In this document: piece by piece, positions 9,347 through 17,995 of the stretch
Numbering within the stretch: the first letter of the stretch is position 1
Layout of the letters: every line of letters starts with the position of its first letter
NCBI RefSeq assembly: GCF_000764535.1
Contig: NZ_CP009571.1
Coordinates: forward strand, 3,219,001-3,283,000
Length of the DNA stretch: 64,000 bases
From: Sphingomonas taxi
Lineage (GTDB): Bacteria; Pseudomonadota; Alphaproteobacteria; Sphingomonadales; Sphingomonadaceae
Direction of reading: 5' to 3'
The notes under the pieces: generated by a model
What the model saw: only the letters and a program-made list of their open reading frames with translations
Databases searched by the model: none
Told to the model about the DNA's origin: nothing
Position numbers and translations under genes: made by a program

Positions 9347-10429
9347 TCATTGGGTCATTCTGGTCGCAAGCGCCACGACCTGAATCAACCCCGGCGGCAG
9401 CCAGCGCAGCGCGCCGGCCGACCAGCGACCCTCGGCGAGGCGGCGGACCAGCCCGGCGACCGCCATCGGCCGTGCCAGCCGGGCCGCGAAATCGCGCTGC
9501 CACGCGGCGGCGGCGTCGGGTCCGCCGCGCAGATAGGCCTCGGCGGCTGCGACGCCGCTGGCGAGCGCGATGCCCATGCCCTCGCCGGCGAGGCTGGGGA
9601 TGACGCCGGCCTGATCGCCGAGCCGGAACAGCCCGGCGCTGCCGCCCTGCTGCCGCCAGCCATAAGGGACGTTGGCGATCGCATCGATCGGCGCGCCCGG
9701 CGCGAGTCGCGCCAGACGTTCGCCGAGCCGCGGCAACTCGCGGCCGAGCTGGTCGAGCAGATCGGCGGGGCTGCCCGCCGCCTGGAGGCGCGAACGGTGG
9801 ACCGCCATGCAGACGTTGGCGCTGCCATCCTCCTGCAGGGCGATGCCGGCATAGCCACGATCGAACAGATGCAGTTCGATCCGGCCGGCCAGCGCGCGCG
9901 CCATCTCCGGATCGGCGGCGAGGCGGACGCGGAGGCCCAGCGTCGGATCGCGGCCGCGCGCCGCGGCGGGCCGCGCCAGCCCGCGCACGTCATGCTTGCC
10001 GCTGGCGAGGAACAGCGCTCCGGCGGCGATGTCCGGCCCCTCGGCGAGTTGCGCGGTGAGGCCGTCGATGCTGCGGACGGTGACGCCGGTCTCGATCTCC
10101 GCGCCGGCCGCGCGCGCCGCGTCGCGCAGCACGGTATCGAGCCGTCGTCGCGACACGCCGAGCGCCGGACGCGGCAGCGCCGCCTCGCGCTCGCACCCGC
10201 CGGCGACGATCGTCACGCGGGTCAGCCGGTCGCGGTTGAGCGTGTCGGGATCGACGCCGAGCGCCGCGATCCGGTCGATCGTCCGCCAGCTGACGAAGCC
10301 GCCGCACAAGCCATCCGTCGCCGCCTGCCGCTCGACCAGCAGCGCGCGGGTGCCGCCGCGGGCAAGGCGGATCGCCGCCGCCGCGCCCGCCGGCCCGCCG
10401 CCGACGATCAGCGCCGCCGTTCGACGCAT
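9347..10429 (-). CDS. FAD-dependent oxidoreductase of the type III PKS operon
   Basis: A 360-residue flavoprotein related to geranylgeranyl reductases and flavin monooxygenases. The dinucleotide-binding motif is VGGGPAGAAAA (from residue 9). The second FAD motif is FRLGDQAGVIPSLAGEGMGIAL near residue 275. It is last of three overlapping genes (type III PKS, methyltransferase, oxidoreductase), and its start overlaps the methyltransferase gene by 22 bp. I infer that it hydroxylates or oxidises the polyketide product, as SrsC does in the Streptomyces srs cluster, but the substrate is unproven. Confidence 0.88.
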   Translation of the reverse strand: MRRTAALIVGGGPAGAAAAIRLARGGTRALLVERQAATDGLCGGFVSWRTIDRIAALGVDPDTLNRDRLTRVTIVAGGCEREAALPRPALGVSRRRLDTVLRDAARAAGAEIETGVTVRSIDGLTAQLAEGPDIAAGALFLASGKHDVRGLARPAAARGRDPTLGLRVRLAADPEMARALAGRIELHLFDRGYAGIALQEDGSANVCMAVHRSRLQAAGSPADLLDQLGRELPRLGERLARLAPGAPIDAIANVPYGWRQQGGSAGLFRLGDQAGVIPSLAGEGMGIALASGVAAAEAYLRGGPDAAAAWQRDFAARLARPMAVAGLVRRLAEGRWSAGALRWLPPGLIQVVALATRMTQ

Positions 10430-11097
10430 AACCGGAAGGGGAAGGCGCGGAACACGCGCGCATCGGCGATACCCGCCGCGGCGAGCAGCGGTGGCCATTC
10501 GTCCGGCCGGTACGACCGCGCGATCGACAGCCGGCCGTCGTGGCGCACGATCGGATGCCAGCGGGCGAGCGTCGCGAGCAACGGGAAGCCGGCATGCGCG
10601 AAGCGATGGCGGTGGAGGTCGTTGACCAGCCAGCCGCGCGCCGCCTCGGCCTCCATGAAGCGCAGGAAGGCGACGAGCTGCGCCTGCGTCATATGGTGCG
10701 CGACAAGGCTGGAGATCACCACGTCCCAACCTTCGCCGGCGCAATCGGCGTAATCGCCGGTCCGCCACGCGATCGGCAGCCCGGCGGGGGTGTGGGCGCG
10801 CGCCGCCGCCTCGCTGCGCGGATTGAGATCGATGCCGACCAGCTCGGCGGCGATGCCGCGTTTGTCCGCCCAGCGCGCGATGCGACGCAGCATGTCGCCG
10901 TCGCCGAAGCCGACATCGAGCACCTTCAGCGTCTTGGCGCCGGCGCTGGCGCGATCGAGAAAGGCGAGCGTCGGCCGCGCCGCCAGCGTCACCGTGTTGA
11001 CCCGCGCGAGATCGGCGACGACCGCGGCATAGACCGGCGCGGGCAGGTCGTCGGCGTCCATCAGCTCCTCGGCCTGTGCGCGGACGGCGAGGCTCAT
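10408..11097 (-). CDS. Class I SAM-dependent methyltransferase of the type III PKS operon
   Basis: A 229-residue Rossmann-fold methyltransferase. Motif I is VLDVGFGDGD at residues 59-68, the acidic residue after strand 2 is in VGIDLNPR, and a DVVISSLVAHHM motif follows. It sits between the polyketide synthase and the FAD oxidoreductase with overlaps at both ends (4 bp and 22 bp), so it probably acts on the same product by O- or C-methylation. The gene context, not the sequence, suggests the substrate. Confidence 0.88.
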   Translation of the reverse strand: MSLAVRAQAEELMDADDLPAPVYAAVVADLARVNTVTLAARPTLAFLDRASAGAKTLKVLDVGFGDGDMLRRIARWADKRGIAAELVGIDLNPRSEAAARAHTPAGLPIAWRTGDYADCAGEGWDVVISSLVAHHMTQAQLVAFLRFMEAEAARGWLVNDLHRHRFAHAGFPLLATLARWHPIVRHDGRLSIARSYRPDEWPPLLAAAGIADARVFRAFPFRLCVERRR

Positions 11098-12158
11098 GGC
11101 GCCGCCCGCAGCGCCAGCCCCTCGGCGGCAAGCCCGGGTCCGAAGGCGAGCGCGACGCCCTCGGGCTGCGCCGGCGGCGCGGCGAGCAGCCGGGCGAGGA
11201 CGAACATCAGCGTCGCCGACGACATATTGCCGTAATCGGCGAGCACGCCGCGCGACGCCGCCAGCGCGGTCGCGGGGAGGGCGAGCGCGGTCTGAACCGC
11301 GTCGAGGATCGAGCGGCCGCCGGCATGGACCGCCCAGAACAGGCCGGCGGGCGCCGCGTCGCCGGTCACCGTCGCGACGAAATCGGCATCGCCGAGCGCA
11401 TCGCCGATCCGCCCCGGCACCGCGCCGTCGAGGTGCATCGCGAAACCGGTATCGGTGATCGTCCAGCGGATCAGCTCCGCGCTGTCGCCGAGCGTCGCCG
11501 CGAACGGCTGCCCGAGCTCGATCCCGGTCGGTTCGGCGCTGACGATCCCCGCCGCGGCGCCGTCCCCGAACTGCAGCATCGCGAGCAACGGCTCGATCGC
11601 CTGTTCCTCCTGCAAATGGAGCGACGACAGCTCGACCGTCACCACCAGCACGCGCGCCGCCGGTTCGGAGCGGACGATATGACGCGCGGTGCGCAGCGCG
11701 ACCACCGCCGCATAGCAGCCCATGAAGCCGATCAGTAGCCGCTCGACCGACGGCGCCAGGCAGAGCCGGCGGGCGATGATCTGGTCGATCCCCGGCGCGA
11801 CGAAGCCGGTGCAGCTCGCCACGACGAGATGGGTGATGCCGGCCGGCGCGGTAGCGTCGTCGCCGGTCAGCGCGGCGATCGCGGCAAGCGCCAGCGCCGG
11901 CGCCTCCGCGGCATAGAGCGCCATCCGGGCCGCGGTGCCGGGCGACGCGGCACCGTAGAAGCCGCCGGCGTCGACCGCACTGCCGCCGTTCGCGCCGGGC
12001 AGCACCGACCAGCGATGCGCGATGCCGGCGCGCGCCGCCATTCGCGCGAACAGCGGCCGCGCGCGTGGCTCGACCCGTGCGCCGGCCCAGTCGATGAAGG
12101 CATGGTGGACGTCATGGGGCGGGACGGCGGTGCCGACGGCATTCAGATAAGCGGCCAC
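11094..12158 (-). CDS. Type III polyketide synthase (chalcone/alkylresorcinol synthase-like)
   Basis: A 354-residue homodimeric-type ketosynthase that condenses malonyl-CoA onto an acyl-CoA starter. The catalytic triad is visible: Cys116 in VVASCTGFVAPG, His278 in FWAVHAGG and Asn311 in ADYGNMSSAT. IGFMGCYAA and LQFGDGAAA are also typical. The start is GTG 12158, supported by an AAGGA ribosome-binding site just upstream. It heads a three-gene operon with a methyltransferase and a flavoprotein. Likely products are alkylresorcinols, pyrones or phenolic lipids, by inference from the cluster type. Confidence 0.94.
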   Translation of the reverse strand: MAAYLNAVGTAVPPHDVHHAFIDWAGARVEPRARPLFARMAARAGIAHRWSVLPGANGGSAVDAGGFYGAASPGTAARMALYAAEAPALALAAIAALTGDDATAPAGITHLVVASCTGFVAPGIDQIIARRLCLAPSVERLLIGFMGCYAAVVALRTARHIVRSEPAARVLVVTVELSSLHLQEEQAIEPLLAMLQFGDGAAAGIVSAEPTGIELGQPFAATLGDSAELIRWTITDTGFAMHLDGAVPGRIGDALGDADFVATVTGDAAPAGLFWAVHAGGRSILDAVQTALALPATALAASRGVLADYGNMSSATLMFVLARLLAAPPAQPEGVALAFGPGLAAEGLALRAAP

Positions 12159-12366
12159 CGAATTCCTTTACACCCGCGTCCGACGATCGGGACAGCAGCA
12201 ACGCATGATGGAACGACAAGGATGCAGCAAGGCGGCGTGCGTCGATCGCGTCGCCGCATCGTTCGGGTCGATCTCCCGATATTGGCCATGTCCCCTAAAT
12301 AGTTGTGTTTTTTCTGTGTCTGAATGGTAGGCAGACGATCGACAAACGACGCTTGGGGAATGCGAC
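12159..12366. promoter_or_regulatory. Divergent promoter region, PKS operon / MarR-like gene
   Basis: This 208-bp spacer separates two start codons that point away from each other, so it must carry both promoters. An A/T-rich block (about 12293-12320) lies on the regulator side. The ribosome-binding sites are AAGGA before GTG 12158 (minus) and GGGGA before GTG 12367 (plus). No clear operator palindrome was found by eye. Its position suggests the MarR-like protein may control the PKS operon from here. Confidence 0.5.
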
Positions 12367-12840
12367 GTGCCACATGAGTCCATCGCCGGACTGGTCAAAG
12401 ACCTGACGACGCAACTCTCCGCGATCGCGGTGGAGTTCGGGACGCGTGCCGATCGTCTCGCCGGGGCGGCGGGCGGCACCGGCGAGGCGCAGGCCGTCGT
12501 CACGCCGCTCAACGGGCGCGAACTGGCCAAGCAATTGCTGGCGCAGCGCCAGGCGCGGTTCGACCATTTCCCCGCCGAACTGTTCCACGAACCCGCCTGG
12601 GACATGCTGCTCGCGCTGTTCGTCGCGCACGAGGAGCGCCGGACGATGAACGTCAAGACATTGGTCGGCAGCGCGCACGCGCCGGTGACCACCTCGCAGC
12701 GCTGGATCGACCATCTCCACAAGCTCAAGCTGATCGACCGGGTGATCGACCCGGTCGACCGGCGGCGGATGGAAATCTCGCTGAGCGACGCCGGCTATGC
12801 CGCGATCACCGCCTATCTGCGGCGGATGGGCGCGGCGTAA
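12367..12840 (+). CDS. MarR-type winged-helix transcriptional regulator
   Basis: A 157-residue protein with a C-terminal winged helix-turn-helix. NVKTLVGSAHAPVTTSQRWIDHL is the recognition-helix region, and LKLIDRVIDPVDRRRMEISLSD is the wing, which carries the DxRRxxLxLT-like MarR signature. The N-terminal about 60 residues are a separate helical or linker segment. GTG 12367 is preceded by GGGGAA at a 6-base spacing. It is divergent from the type III PKS operon, which makes it a candidate regulator of that operon. Confidence 0.82.
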   Translation: MPHESIAGLVKDLTTQLSAIAVEFGTRADRLAGAAGGTGEAQAVVTPLNGRELAKQLLAQRQARFDHFPAELFHEPAWDMLLALFVAHEERRTMNVKTLVGSAHAPVTTSQRWIDHLHKLKLIDRVIDPVDRRRMEISLSDAGYAAITAYLRRMGAA

Positions 12841-12898
12841 GGGGCGGGCTTTTGGTATCGCGCGTTGGCATAACCGTCTGAATTATTTGTTTACGTTT

Positions 12899-13177
12899 TT
12901 AATCATCATCAAGTGACGAGGGATCTAACGATAGGTCGACTGGAATATCTCTTACAAACTTATCATCGCCATCGTCGTATTCGGGTGATATGTTTTCAAA
13001 GGCTGTGATTAATTTTCTCAAAAATAACTTGTCTAGGGATTCTAGATCGGCGAAAATCTGCTCTATAATATGTACGGCGGTATCGTTTTCGATGGCATCT
13101 TCGTCCGATCCTTCGATAAATAGCAACAAATTCGCTACAAGCCTAGCAACTTGCAACGCGATTAAATCACTATTCAC
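12899..13177 (-). CDS. Small acidic hypothetical protein of the toxin islet
   Basis: A 92-residue strongly acidic protein (many Asp/Glu, ending PSSLDDD) with no family recognised. The helical, leucine-rich middle (IIEQIFADLESLDKLFL) and the acidity are what small immunity or anti-nuclease proteins often look like. Base composition is clearly lower in G+C than the surrounding chromosome. It lies downstream of the YezG-like gene on the same strand, with a 78-bp gap. It may be a second immunity protein or an unrelated passenger. Confidence 0.6.
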   Translation of the reverse strand: MNSDLIALQVARLVANLLLFIEGSDEDAIENDTAVHIIEQIFADLESLDKLFLRKLITAFENISPEYDDGDDKFVRDIPVDLSLDPSSLDDD

Positions 13178-13255
13178 GGCTTTGCCTTCCAGTTTCGGTT
13201 TGAATGGCCTCTGGCTTATCGCTCGGAGCGATCGATCCTCCGATCATCGCCCTGC

Positions 13256-13690
13256 TTACAGATCGAAGCTGGGTAGCTCGTCATCCCAAGGCGGATAGAC
13301 GATCGGCTTGTCTCCGAAATAGCGCTGCACGACCCGGTCACGGCGAACGAATGTATCCTCGTCCGGATCGATCTCGTCGGGATAGACGAAGCGAACGTCG
13401 AAGCTGCCGCTGTGCAGGAGGTATTCGATCTCTCCCCAGTGCACGCCCGATTGCTGCCGCCATAAGTCGAAAAGAACGTCATAATCCCTGCTAAGTGAGG
13501 GGCTGACATATTGTATGAAATTCGCATGGTCCTCGAATAGCGACGGGGCTAACGCGCCTTCCTCCACACGGGCGTAGAGCAGAATGCGATCCAATTTTGC
13601 ATCGGCTTCTTTTGCGATCAGATGGCCGATGCTGTCCAGCATCGCTGCGATAGCATCAGTATTTTCCATGTGAATGGTCTCCGCGCTCAT
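13256..13690 (-). CDS. YezG-like (DUF600) putative immunity protein
   Basis: A 144-residue acidic protein resembling the YezG/DUF600 immunity family. It has an N-terminal helix (AIAAMLDSIGHLIAKEA), an ILLYARVEEGA strand region, and FVYPDEIDPD plus RYFG near the C-terminus. It overlaps the 3' end of the nuclease-toxin gene by 35 bp; ATG 13669 would reduce this to 14 bp. That toxin-then-immunity order is usual for polymorphic toxin systems. The predicted role is to bind and block the neighbouring nuclease. Family assignment is by eye from length, motif style and context. Confidence 0.65.
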   Translation of the reverse strand: MSAETIHMENTDAIAAMLDSIGHLIAKEADAKLDRILLYARVEEGALAPSLFEDHANFIQYVSPSLSRDYDVLFDLWRQQSGVHWGEIEYLLHSGSFDVRFVYPDEIDPDEDTFVRRDRVVQRYFGDKPIVYPPWDDELPSFDL

Positions 13691-14549
13691 TGGGAAACTT
13701 CAGGCTTTGTCTATGACCGTCGACCGAAAAACTCACGTCGATTTGATAGGGTCGCTTGGATGAATTTTCATAACGGGGAACGATCGATACCGTGACCTTC
13801 TTATGAGCGCGCAATGCTATAGCCCACTGATCTTCGAGCCGGCGGTATGTGCCGCGATTGAAGTTCGCGTCTTGGGCGAAATGGTTGAACGCGTCCGAAG
13901 GGCCGTTGAAGCGCGCGGCGATATAGTGACCGCCGTCATCGGTCGGTCGCCAATCCGCACCGCCGGCAGCGGCTTGCGCCTTGCGAGACCGGACGGGCGT
14001 ATTGGTCTGGGATAAGTCGCCCTTTGCCGTCACCATCCCGTGTCTGTCGTCGATCATGAAAGTGTAGCCGTTCGCGACGACCGATCGGACGTGCTGCGAT
14101 CCATTTACAAGTGCGCCAACACTGCGTTTGAGGGGTTGCTCTGCGGGCTTGGCGGTCGGCGCTGCTCTCGATGAGGGGCGAGGGTCCGGAGACCCCCAAT
14201 AGCCGCTTGCGCCGGCTCCGTCGAACCAACCGCCGCCTGGCCCGGAAAAACCCCCATCAGCCCACCCCCCCGATGTGGTTGGCCGTTTCGGTGACGGACG
14301 CGCGACCGCGGACGTGGAGCGTTGGTGCTGGCGATATGAATCAGCCTTCGCAGATCGGTTTGCGGACTTGCCGGACGCCGAGCCGCCCGAATGCTGTCCA
14401 GCACCGGCGACCGTAAACCGACCGTCTTTCGGATCATGCCAAGGATTGAACTTCCATTCGGTGCCATCCGCACCCCTAGCGACTGGCCATCGCCCAGTCC
14501 TCAGCCACGCCGCATAGGCCCGCCGTTTCGCCTCGATCGACACATCCAT
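13656..14549 (-). CDS. Predicted polymorphic toxin with C-terminal DNA/RNA non-specific endonuclease domain
   Basis: A 297-residue protein. Its C-terminal about 130 residues match the Endonuclease_NS_2/YeeF-type nuclease: DDGGHYIAARFNGP (Asp204, Asp205, His208), then ANFNRGTYRRLEDQWA and a basic tail. Upstream are a short WKFNPWHDPKDGRF motif (about residues 32-45) and a long Ser/Gly/Pro-rich low-complexity linker (50-140). No Sec or membrane segment is visible, so the delivery route is unknown. It is followed by a YezG-like immunity gene, and the islet abuts a tRNA-Leu gene, suggesting acquisition by transfer. Confidence 0.75.
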   Translation of the reverse strand: MDVSIEAKRRAYAAWLRTGRWPVARGADGTEWKFNPWHDPKDGRFTVAGAGQHSGGSASGKSANRSAKADSYRQHQRSTSAVARPSPKRPTTSGGWADGGFSGPGGGWFDGAGASGYWGSPDPRPSSRAAPTAKPAEQPLKRSVGALVNGSQHVRSVVANGYTFMIDDRHGMVTAKGDLSQTNTPVRSRKAQAAAGGADWRPTDDGGHYIAARFNGPSDAFNHFAQDANFNRGTYRRLEDQWAIALRAHKKVTVSIVPRYENSSKRPYQIDVSFSVDGHRQSLKFPNERGDHSHGKY

Positions 14550-14659
14550 ATCGCCGCTCCATCCCGTTGCGACGAGAACAGATCAGCAACATTTTCCAAC
14601 AAGACAAGAGAAAACCCGCAACCCCATGGGGCGCGGGCCATATCTCTGTCTGCAAAGAG

Positions 14660-14746
14660 TGGTGCGGCCGAGAAGACTCGAACTTCCACGGGCTTTCGCC
14701 CACAACGACCTCAACGTTGCGCGTCTACCAATTCCGCCACGGCCGC
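14660..14746 (-). tRNA. tRNA-Leu (anticodon GAG)
   Basis: Read on the minus strand, the 87-nt sequence folds as a class II tRNA. It has the GCGGCCG acceptor arm paired with CGGCCGC, D-loop GGCGGAATTGGTAGACGC, anticodon stem CAACG/CGTTG with loop TTGAGGT (anticodon GAG), a long variable arm, TTCGAGTC in the T-loop, and an encoded 3' CCA. It reads CUC leucine codons. It borders the nuclease-toxin islet on its 3' side. Confidence 0.95.
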
Positions 14747-14876
14747 ACGTGAAGAACGCCGGGCTGAGCCGGCATCTGGCAGGCGCAGGCCCCTAGCAAA
14801 GGCTTTCTCGCTCCGCAACGCCCCTTTTTCATATCCCGCGCTTTTCGCTGTCATCCAGACGCGGTAGCCCCCCGCC

Positions 14877-16241
14877 ATGGCCAGCCCGATCCCCCTCACG
14901 ACCCGCGCCGAGACGCGGCTGCTGCTCGCGCTCGCCTGGCCGGTGGTGCTGACCAGCCTCAACTGGACCTTGCTCCAGGTCACCGACGTGATGGTCGTTG
15001 GCCTCGTCTCGACCGAGGAGGTGGCGGCGCTCGGCGCGAGCCGCGCGCTCGGTTTCGTCGGCATCGTCACCGGCCTGTCGTGGCTGTCGGGGGTGCTGGT
15101 GATGGCGTCGCGCGCCGACGGCGCCGGCGACCTGCCGCGGACCGGCGCGGTGCTGCGCGAGGGGCTGCTGCTCGGCCTGTTGCTCGGGCTGGCGATCGGC
15201 CTGCTGTTCCTCGTCGCCGCCGAGCCGCTGCTCGCGCTGATCGGCGTCGCCGCCGACCGGATCGACGAGAGCGCACGCGTCGTCCGCGCCTTCGCCATCG
15301 CCTATCCGTTCCAGCTGGTGAACGTCGCCGCCGCCTTCTTCCTCGAAGGCGTCAGCCGGCCACGCCGCGTCACCGTCGTCAACCTCGCGATATTGCCGGT
15401 CAACGCGCTGCTCGCCTGGGCGCTGTCGGCGGGACATCTCGGCCTGCCGGCGCTGGGCGCGGTCGGGGCGGCGCTGGCGACGACGATCGCGTCGCTGCTC
15501 GGCGCGATCGGCATGGTGGCGAGCGTGCTCACCCTGCCGCGGGCACGCGAGCGCGGCGTGCTGCGCTTCGACGCCGCCGCCTGGCGCGCGGTGCCGCGCG
15601 GCGCCTGGGCGCTGGCAAAGTTCGGCACGGTGCCCGCGATCGCCTCGGGCCTCGAACTGGCCGGCTTCTCGATCCTGATCGCGCTGTCGACGCAATTGGG
15701 CGACGCCGCCGCGCATGCCTTCCAGATCGTGTTCGCGATGCACAACGTGACCTTCGCGGTCGCGCTCGGGCTCGGCTCGGCGGCGGGGGTGCGCGCCGGC
15801 AATGCGGTGGGCGAGGGGGCCCCGGTGGCGGCGGTCCGGCGGACGCTGATCGCGGTCGCGCTGTCGGTGCTCGCGCTGGGTCTCGGCGCGACGCTGCTCG
15901 CCGGTGCGGCGCCGGCGCTGGTCGCGCTGTTCCCCGCCACCACGCAGGTGCATCGGATCGCCGCGGCGATGTTGCCGCTCTGGGCGCCGTTCATCGTCTT
16001 CGACGGCATCCAGGTCGTGCTGGTCTATGCGCTGCGCAGCCTCGGCGATCAGGTCGTCGCCGGGGTCAACAGCATCCTCGCCTATTTCGTCGTCACCGGC
16101 GGCATCGGCTGGTGGCTGGTCCACCACGACGGCGGCGCGTCGTCGCTGGTCTGGGCGTCCGGGATCGGCATGCTCGCCGCCGCGCTGCTGCACGGCGGCC
16201 GGTTCGCATTGGTCAGTTCGCGGCTTCGCCGGCGAAGCTGA
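14877..16241 (+). CDS. MATE family efflux transporter
   Basis: A 454-residue inner-membrane transporter with about 12 hydrophobic segments in two repeated halves. The N-terminal LLALAWPVVLTSLNWTLLQ and DVMVVGLVSTEEVAALGASRAL are typical MATE/NorM features. It probably exports drugs or metabolites in exchange for protons or sodium. The ATG at 14877 directly precedes the first helix. Its 3' end overlaps the convergent zinc-ribbon gene by 29 bp. Confidence 0.94.
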   Translation: MASPIPLTTRAETRLLLALAWPVVLTSLNWTLLQVTDVMVVGLVSTEEVAALGASRALGFVGIVTGLSWLSGVLVMASRADGAGDLPRTGAVLREGLLLGLLLGLAIGLLFLVAAEPLLALIGVAADRIDESARVVRAFAIAYPFQLVNVAAAFFLEGVSRPRRVTVVNLAILPVNALLAWALSAGHLGLPALGAVGAALATTIASLLGAIGMVASVLTLPRARERGVLRFDAAAWRAVPRGAWALAKFGTVPAIASGLELAGFSILIALSTQLGDAAAHAFQIVFAMHNVTFAVALGLGSAAGVRAGNAVGEGAPVAAVRRTLIAVALSVLALGLGATLLAGAAPALVALFPATTQVHRIAAAMLPLWAPFIVFDGIQVVLVYALRSLGDQVVAGVNSILAYFVVTGGIGWWLVHHDGGASSLVWASGIGMLAAALLHGGRFALVSSRLRRRS

Positions 16242-16968
16242 GTTCGAGCCGCTTCGAATTCGTCGGCACGTCGAGCTTGGCCGAGTTGAAGTCGATCGTG
16301 CCGCCGGGATTGAGCGTGCGCTGCTGCGGCGTGATCGTCCAGCTGTAGACGATGCGGCCCTGCGCATCGCGCAGCTCGGCGCGGATATCGGGCACGCGCT
16401 GGCGCTCGCTCGACGGATTGCTGACCTGGCCGCTCACCGCGAACAGCTCCGAGCCATTCTCCAGCCCGCGCCGTTCGATCGGATTGTCCTTGAGCCGCAG
16501 CGGCGACTCCTGTGCGCCGATCGGCAGGCCGATGCGCGCGAGCAGTCCCGGCGCGCCGAGGAAGACGATCGCGGCGACGCCGGCGATCATCAGCAGCCCG
16601 GCGAGCACCGCGATCACCGTCCAGCGCTTCGACGTGTTGCGGCGCGGGCGGAACGGCGGGCGCGGCGCGAAGGCATCGTAATCGGGCGCGGGCAGCACCG
16701 ATTCGGGTGCCGCCGCGGGCCGGACCGGGGGAATCGCCGCGGGCTCGAGGAAGGCGGGGCGTTCGGGCTCGACCGTCGCGACCGGCTGCGCCGGGTCGAA
16801 CACCGGTGCGGGTTCGACGACCGGCGGTGGCGGTGCCGGCTCGGGCGGCGGCGGATCCTGGAACCAGCTATGCCGGCAATTGGCGCAGCGCACGGTGCGC
16901 CCCTCGGCCCCGATCGCGCTGTCGGGCACCAGATAGCGGGTGCTGCATTCGGGGCATTCGAGGATCAT
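16213..16968 (-). CDS. MJ0042 zinc-ribbon / DUF3426 membrane protein
   Basis: A 251-residue protein. An N-terminal zinc ribbon has CxxC pairs (Cys5/Cys8 and Cys28/Cys31) within ECPECSTRYLVPD and VRCANCRHSW. A Pro-rich linker, one transmembrane helix (about 116-138) and a C-terminal DUF3426-type domain with SGQVSNPS and LRDAQGRIV follow. The role is unknown. It is divergent from ftsE, an arrangement familiar in sphingomonads. The start at 16968 places the zinc ribbon at the extreme N-terminus, so the 20-residue upstream extension is rejected. Confidence 0.9.
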   Translation of the reverse strand: MILECPECSTRYLVPDSAIGAEGRTVRCANCRHSWFQDPPPPEPAPPPPVVEPAPVFDPAQPVATVEPERPAFLEPAAIPPVRPAAAPESVLPAPDYDAFAPRPPFRPRRNTSKRWTVIAVLAGLLMIAGVAAIVFLGAPGLLARIGLPIGAQESPLRLKDNPIERRGLENGSELFAVSGQVSNPSSERQRVPDIRAELRDAQGRIVYSWTITPQQRTLNPGGTIDFNSAKLDVPTNSKRLELSFAGEAAN

Positions 16969-17139
16969 GCGCAACGCTTTACGGTCGGGGGCCGGAACGA
17001 TGACCGGACTGCGTATGATTCTAAGCACGTGAGCCGCCTGCGTGGCAAGCTTGAAGCCGCGGCGCGCGCATGCGAAGGCTGCGGCGACGGCCGGCGGACG
17101 GCCCGGGATACCTCAGACGGAGCGGTTGCGGCCAGGCGC

Positions 17140-17850
17140 ATGGCAAATATCGTGCAGTTCGAAAATGTTGGGCTGCGCTATGGCGCCGGGCAGGAAACCC
17201 TGTCCGACATCAGCTTCACGCTCGGCAGCGGCGCTTTCTATTTCCTCACCGGCGCCAGCGGTGCGGGCAAGACCTCGCTGCTCAAATTGCTCTATCTCGC
17301 GCAGCGGCCGAGCCGCGGTGTCATCCGCCTGTTCGGCGAGGATGCGGTGACGATGCCGCGCAGCCGACTGCCCGGATTCCGCCGCCGTATCGGCGTGGTG
17401 TTCCAGGATTTCCGCCTCGTCCCGCATCTGTCGGCGTGGGACAATATCGCGCTGCCGCTGCGCGTTGCCGGCGTGCCCGAGGAGGATATCGAACAGCCGG
17501 TGCGCGAGATGCTCGGCTGGGTCGGTCTCGGCGACCGGCTGCACGCACGCCCCGCGACGCTGTCGGGCGGCGAGCAGCAGCGCGTCGCGATCGCCCGCGC
17601 GGTGATCGGCCGGCCCGAGGTGCTGGTCGCCGACGAGCCGACGGGCAACGTCGATCCCGAAATGGCCGACCGGCTGATCCATCTGTTCGAATCGCTCAAC
17701 ACGCTCGGCACGACCGTGGTCGTCGCGACGCACGACTATCAGTTGCTCAGCCGCGTGCCCGGCGCGCAGATGATGCGGCTCGACAAGGGCCGGCTGCTCG
17801 ATCCGACCGGCATGCTGCGCTACCCGCCGCCGCCGCGGGGGCAGGGATGA
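17140..17850 (+). CDS. ftsE: Cell-division ATP-binding protein FtsE
   Basis: A 236-residue ABC ATPase that works with FtsX at the division site to activate peptidoglycan hydrolases. Walker A is GASGAGKT (38-45), the Q-loop is [12 protein letters not shown] (the DFRL form is characteristic of FtsE), the signature is [14 protein letters not shown], Walker B is [13 protein letters not shown], and the H-loop is VVVATHD. ftsX follows on the same strand, but about 200 bp away, with a 105-bp palindromic element in between. Confidence 0.97.
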   Translation: MANIVQFENVGLRYGAGQETLSDISFTLGSGAFYFLTGASGAGKTSLLKLLYLAQRPSRGVIRLFGEDAVTMPRSRLPGFRRRIGVVFQDFRLVPHLSAWDNIALPLRVAGVPEEDIEQPVREMLGWVGLGDRLHARPATLSGGEQQRVAIARAVIGRPEVLVADEPTGNVDPEMADRLIHLFESLNTLGTTVVVATHDYQLLSRVPGAQMMRLDKGRLLDPTGMLRYPPPPRGQG

Positions 17851-17890
17851 GCGGCGTGGCTGATAGGCGGGCGCTAGCCACCCCCACCCC

Positions 17891-17995
17891 GTCACCCCGG
17901 ACGTGTTCCGGGGTCCACCGGGCGGCAGGCGCGCGGGTGCGCCTCCAGCCGGCCTCCCCGCCGCGGAGTGGACCCCGGAACAAGTCCGGGGTGAC
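17891..17995 (-). repeat. 105-bp palindromic element, copy A2 (reverse), between ftsE and ftsX
   Basis: It has the same size and arms as copy A1: arms at 17891-17918 and 17968-17995 with a 49-nt centre. One arm has a T-to-G type change (ACGTG instead of ACTTG). The conserved inner block (CCGCGGCG...) is at the right end, so the element is inverted relative to A1. It lies in the ftsE-ftsX intergenic space, where it would be transcribed as a strong hairpin. Confidence 0.93.

Noticed and set aside
14829..16367. Open frame of 512 codons antisense to the MATE gene
   Set aside because: Arg/Asp/Gln-rich shadow of the transporter with no membrane segments of its own.
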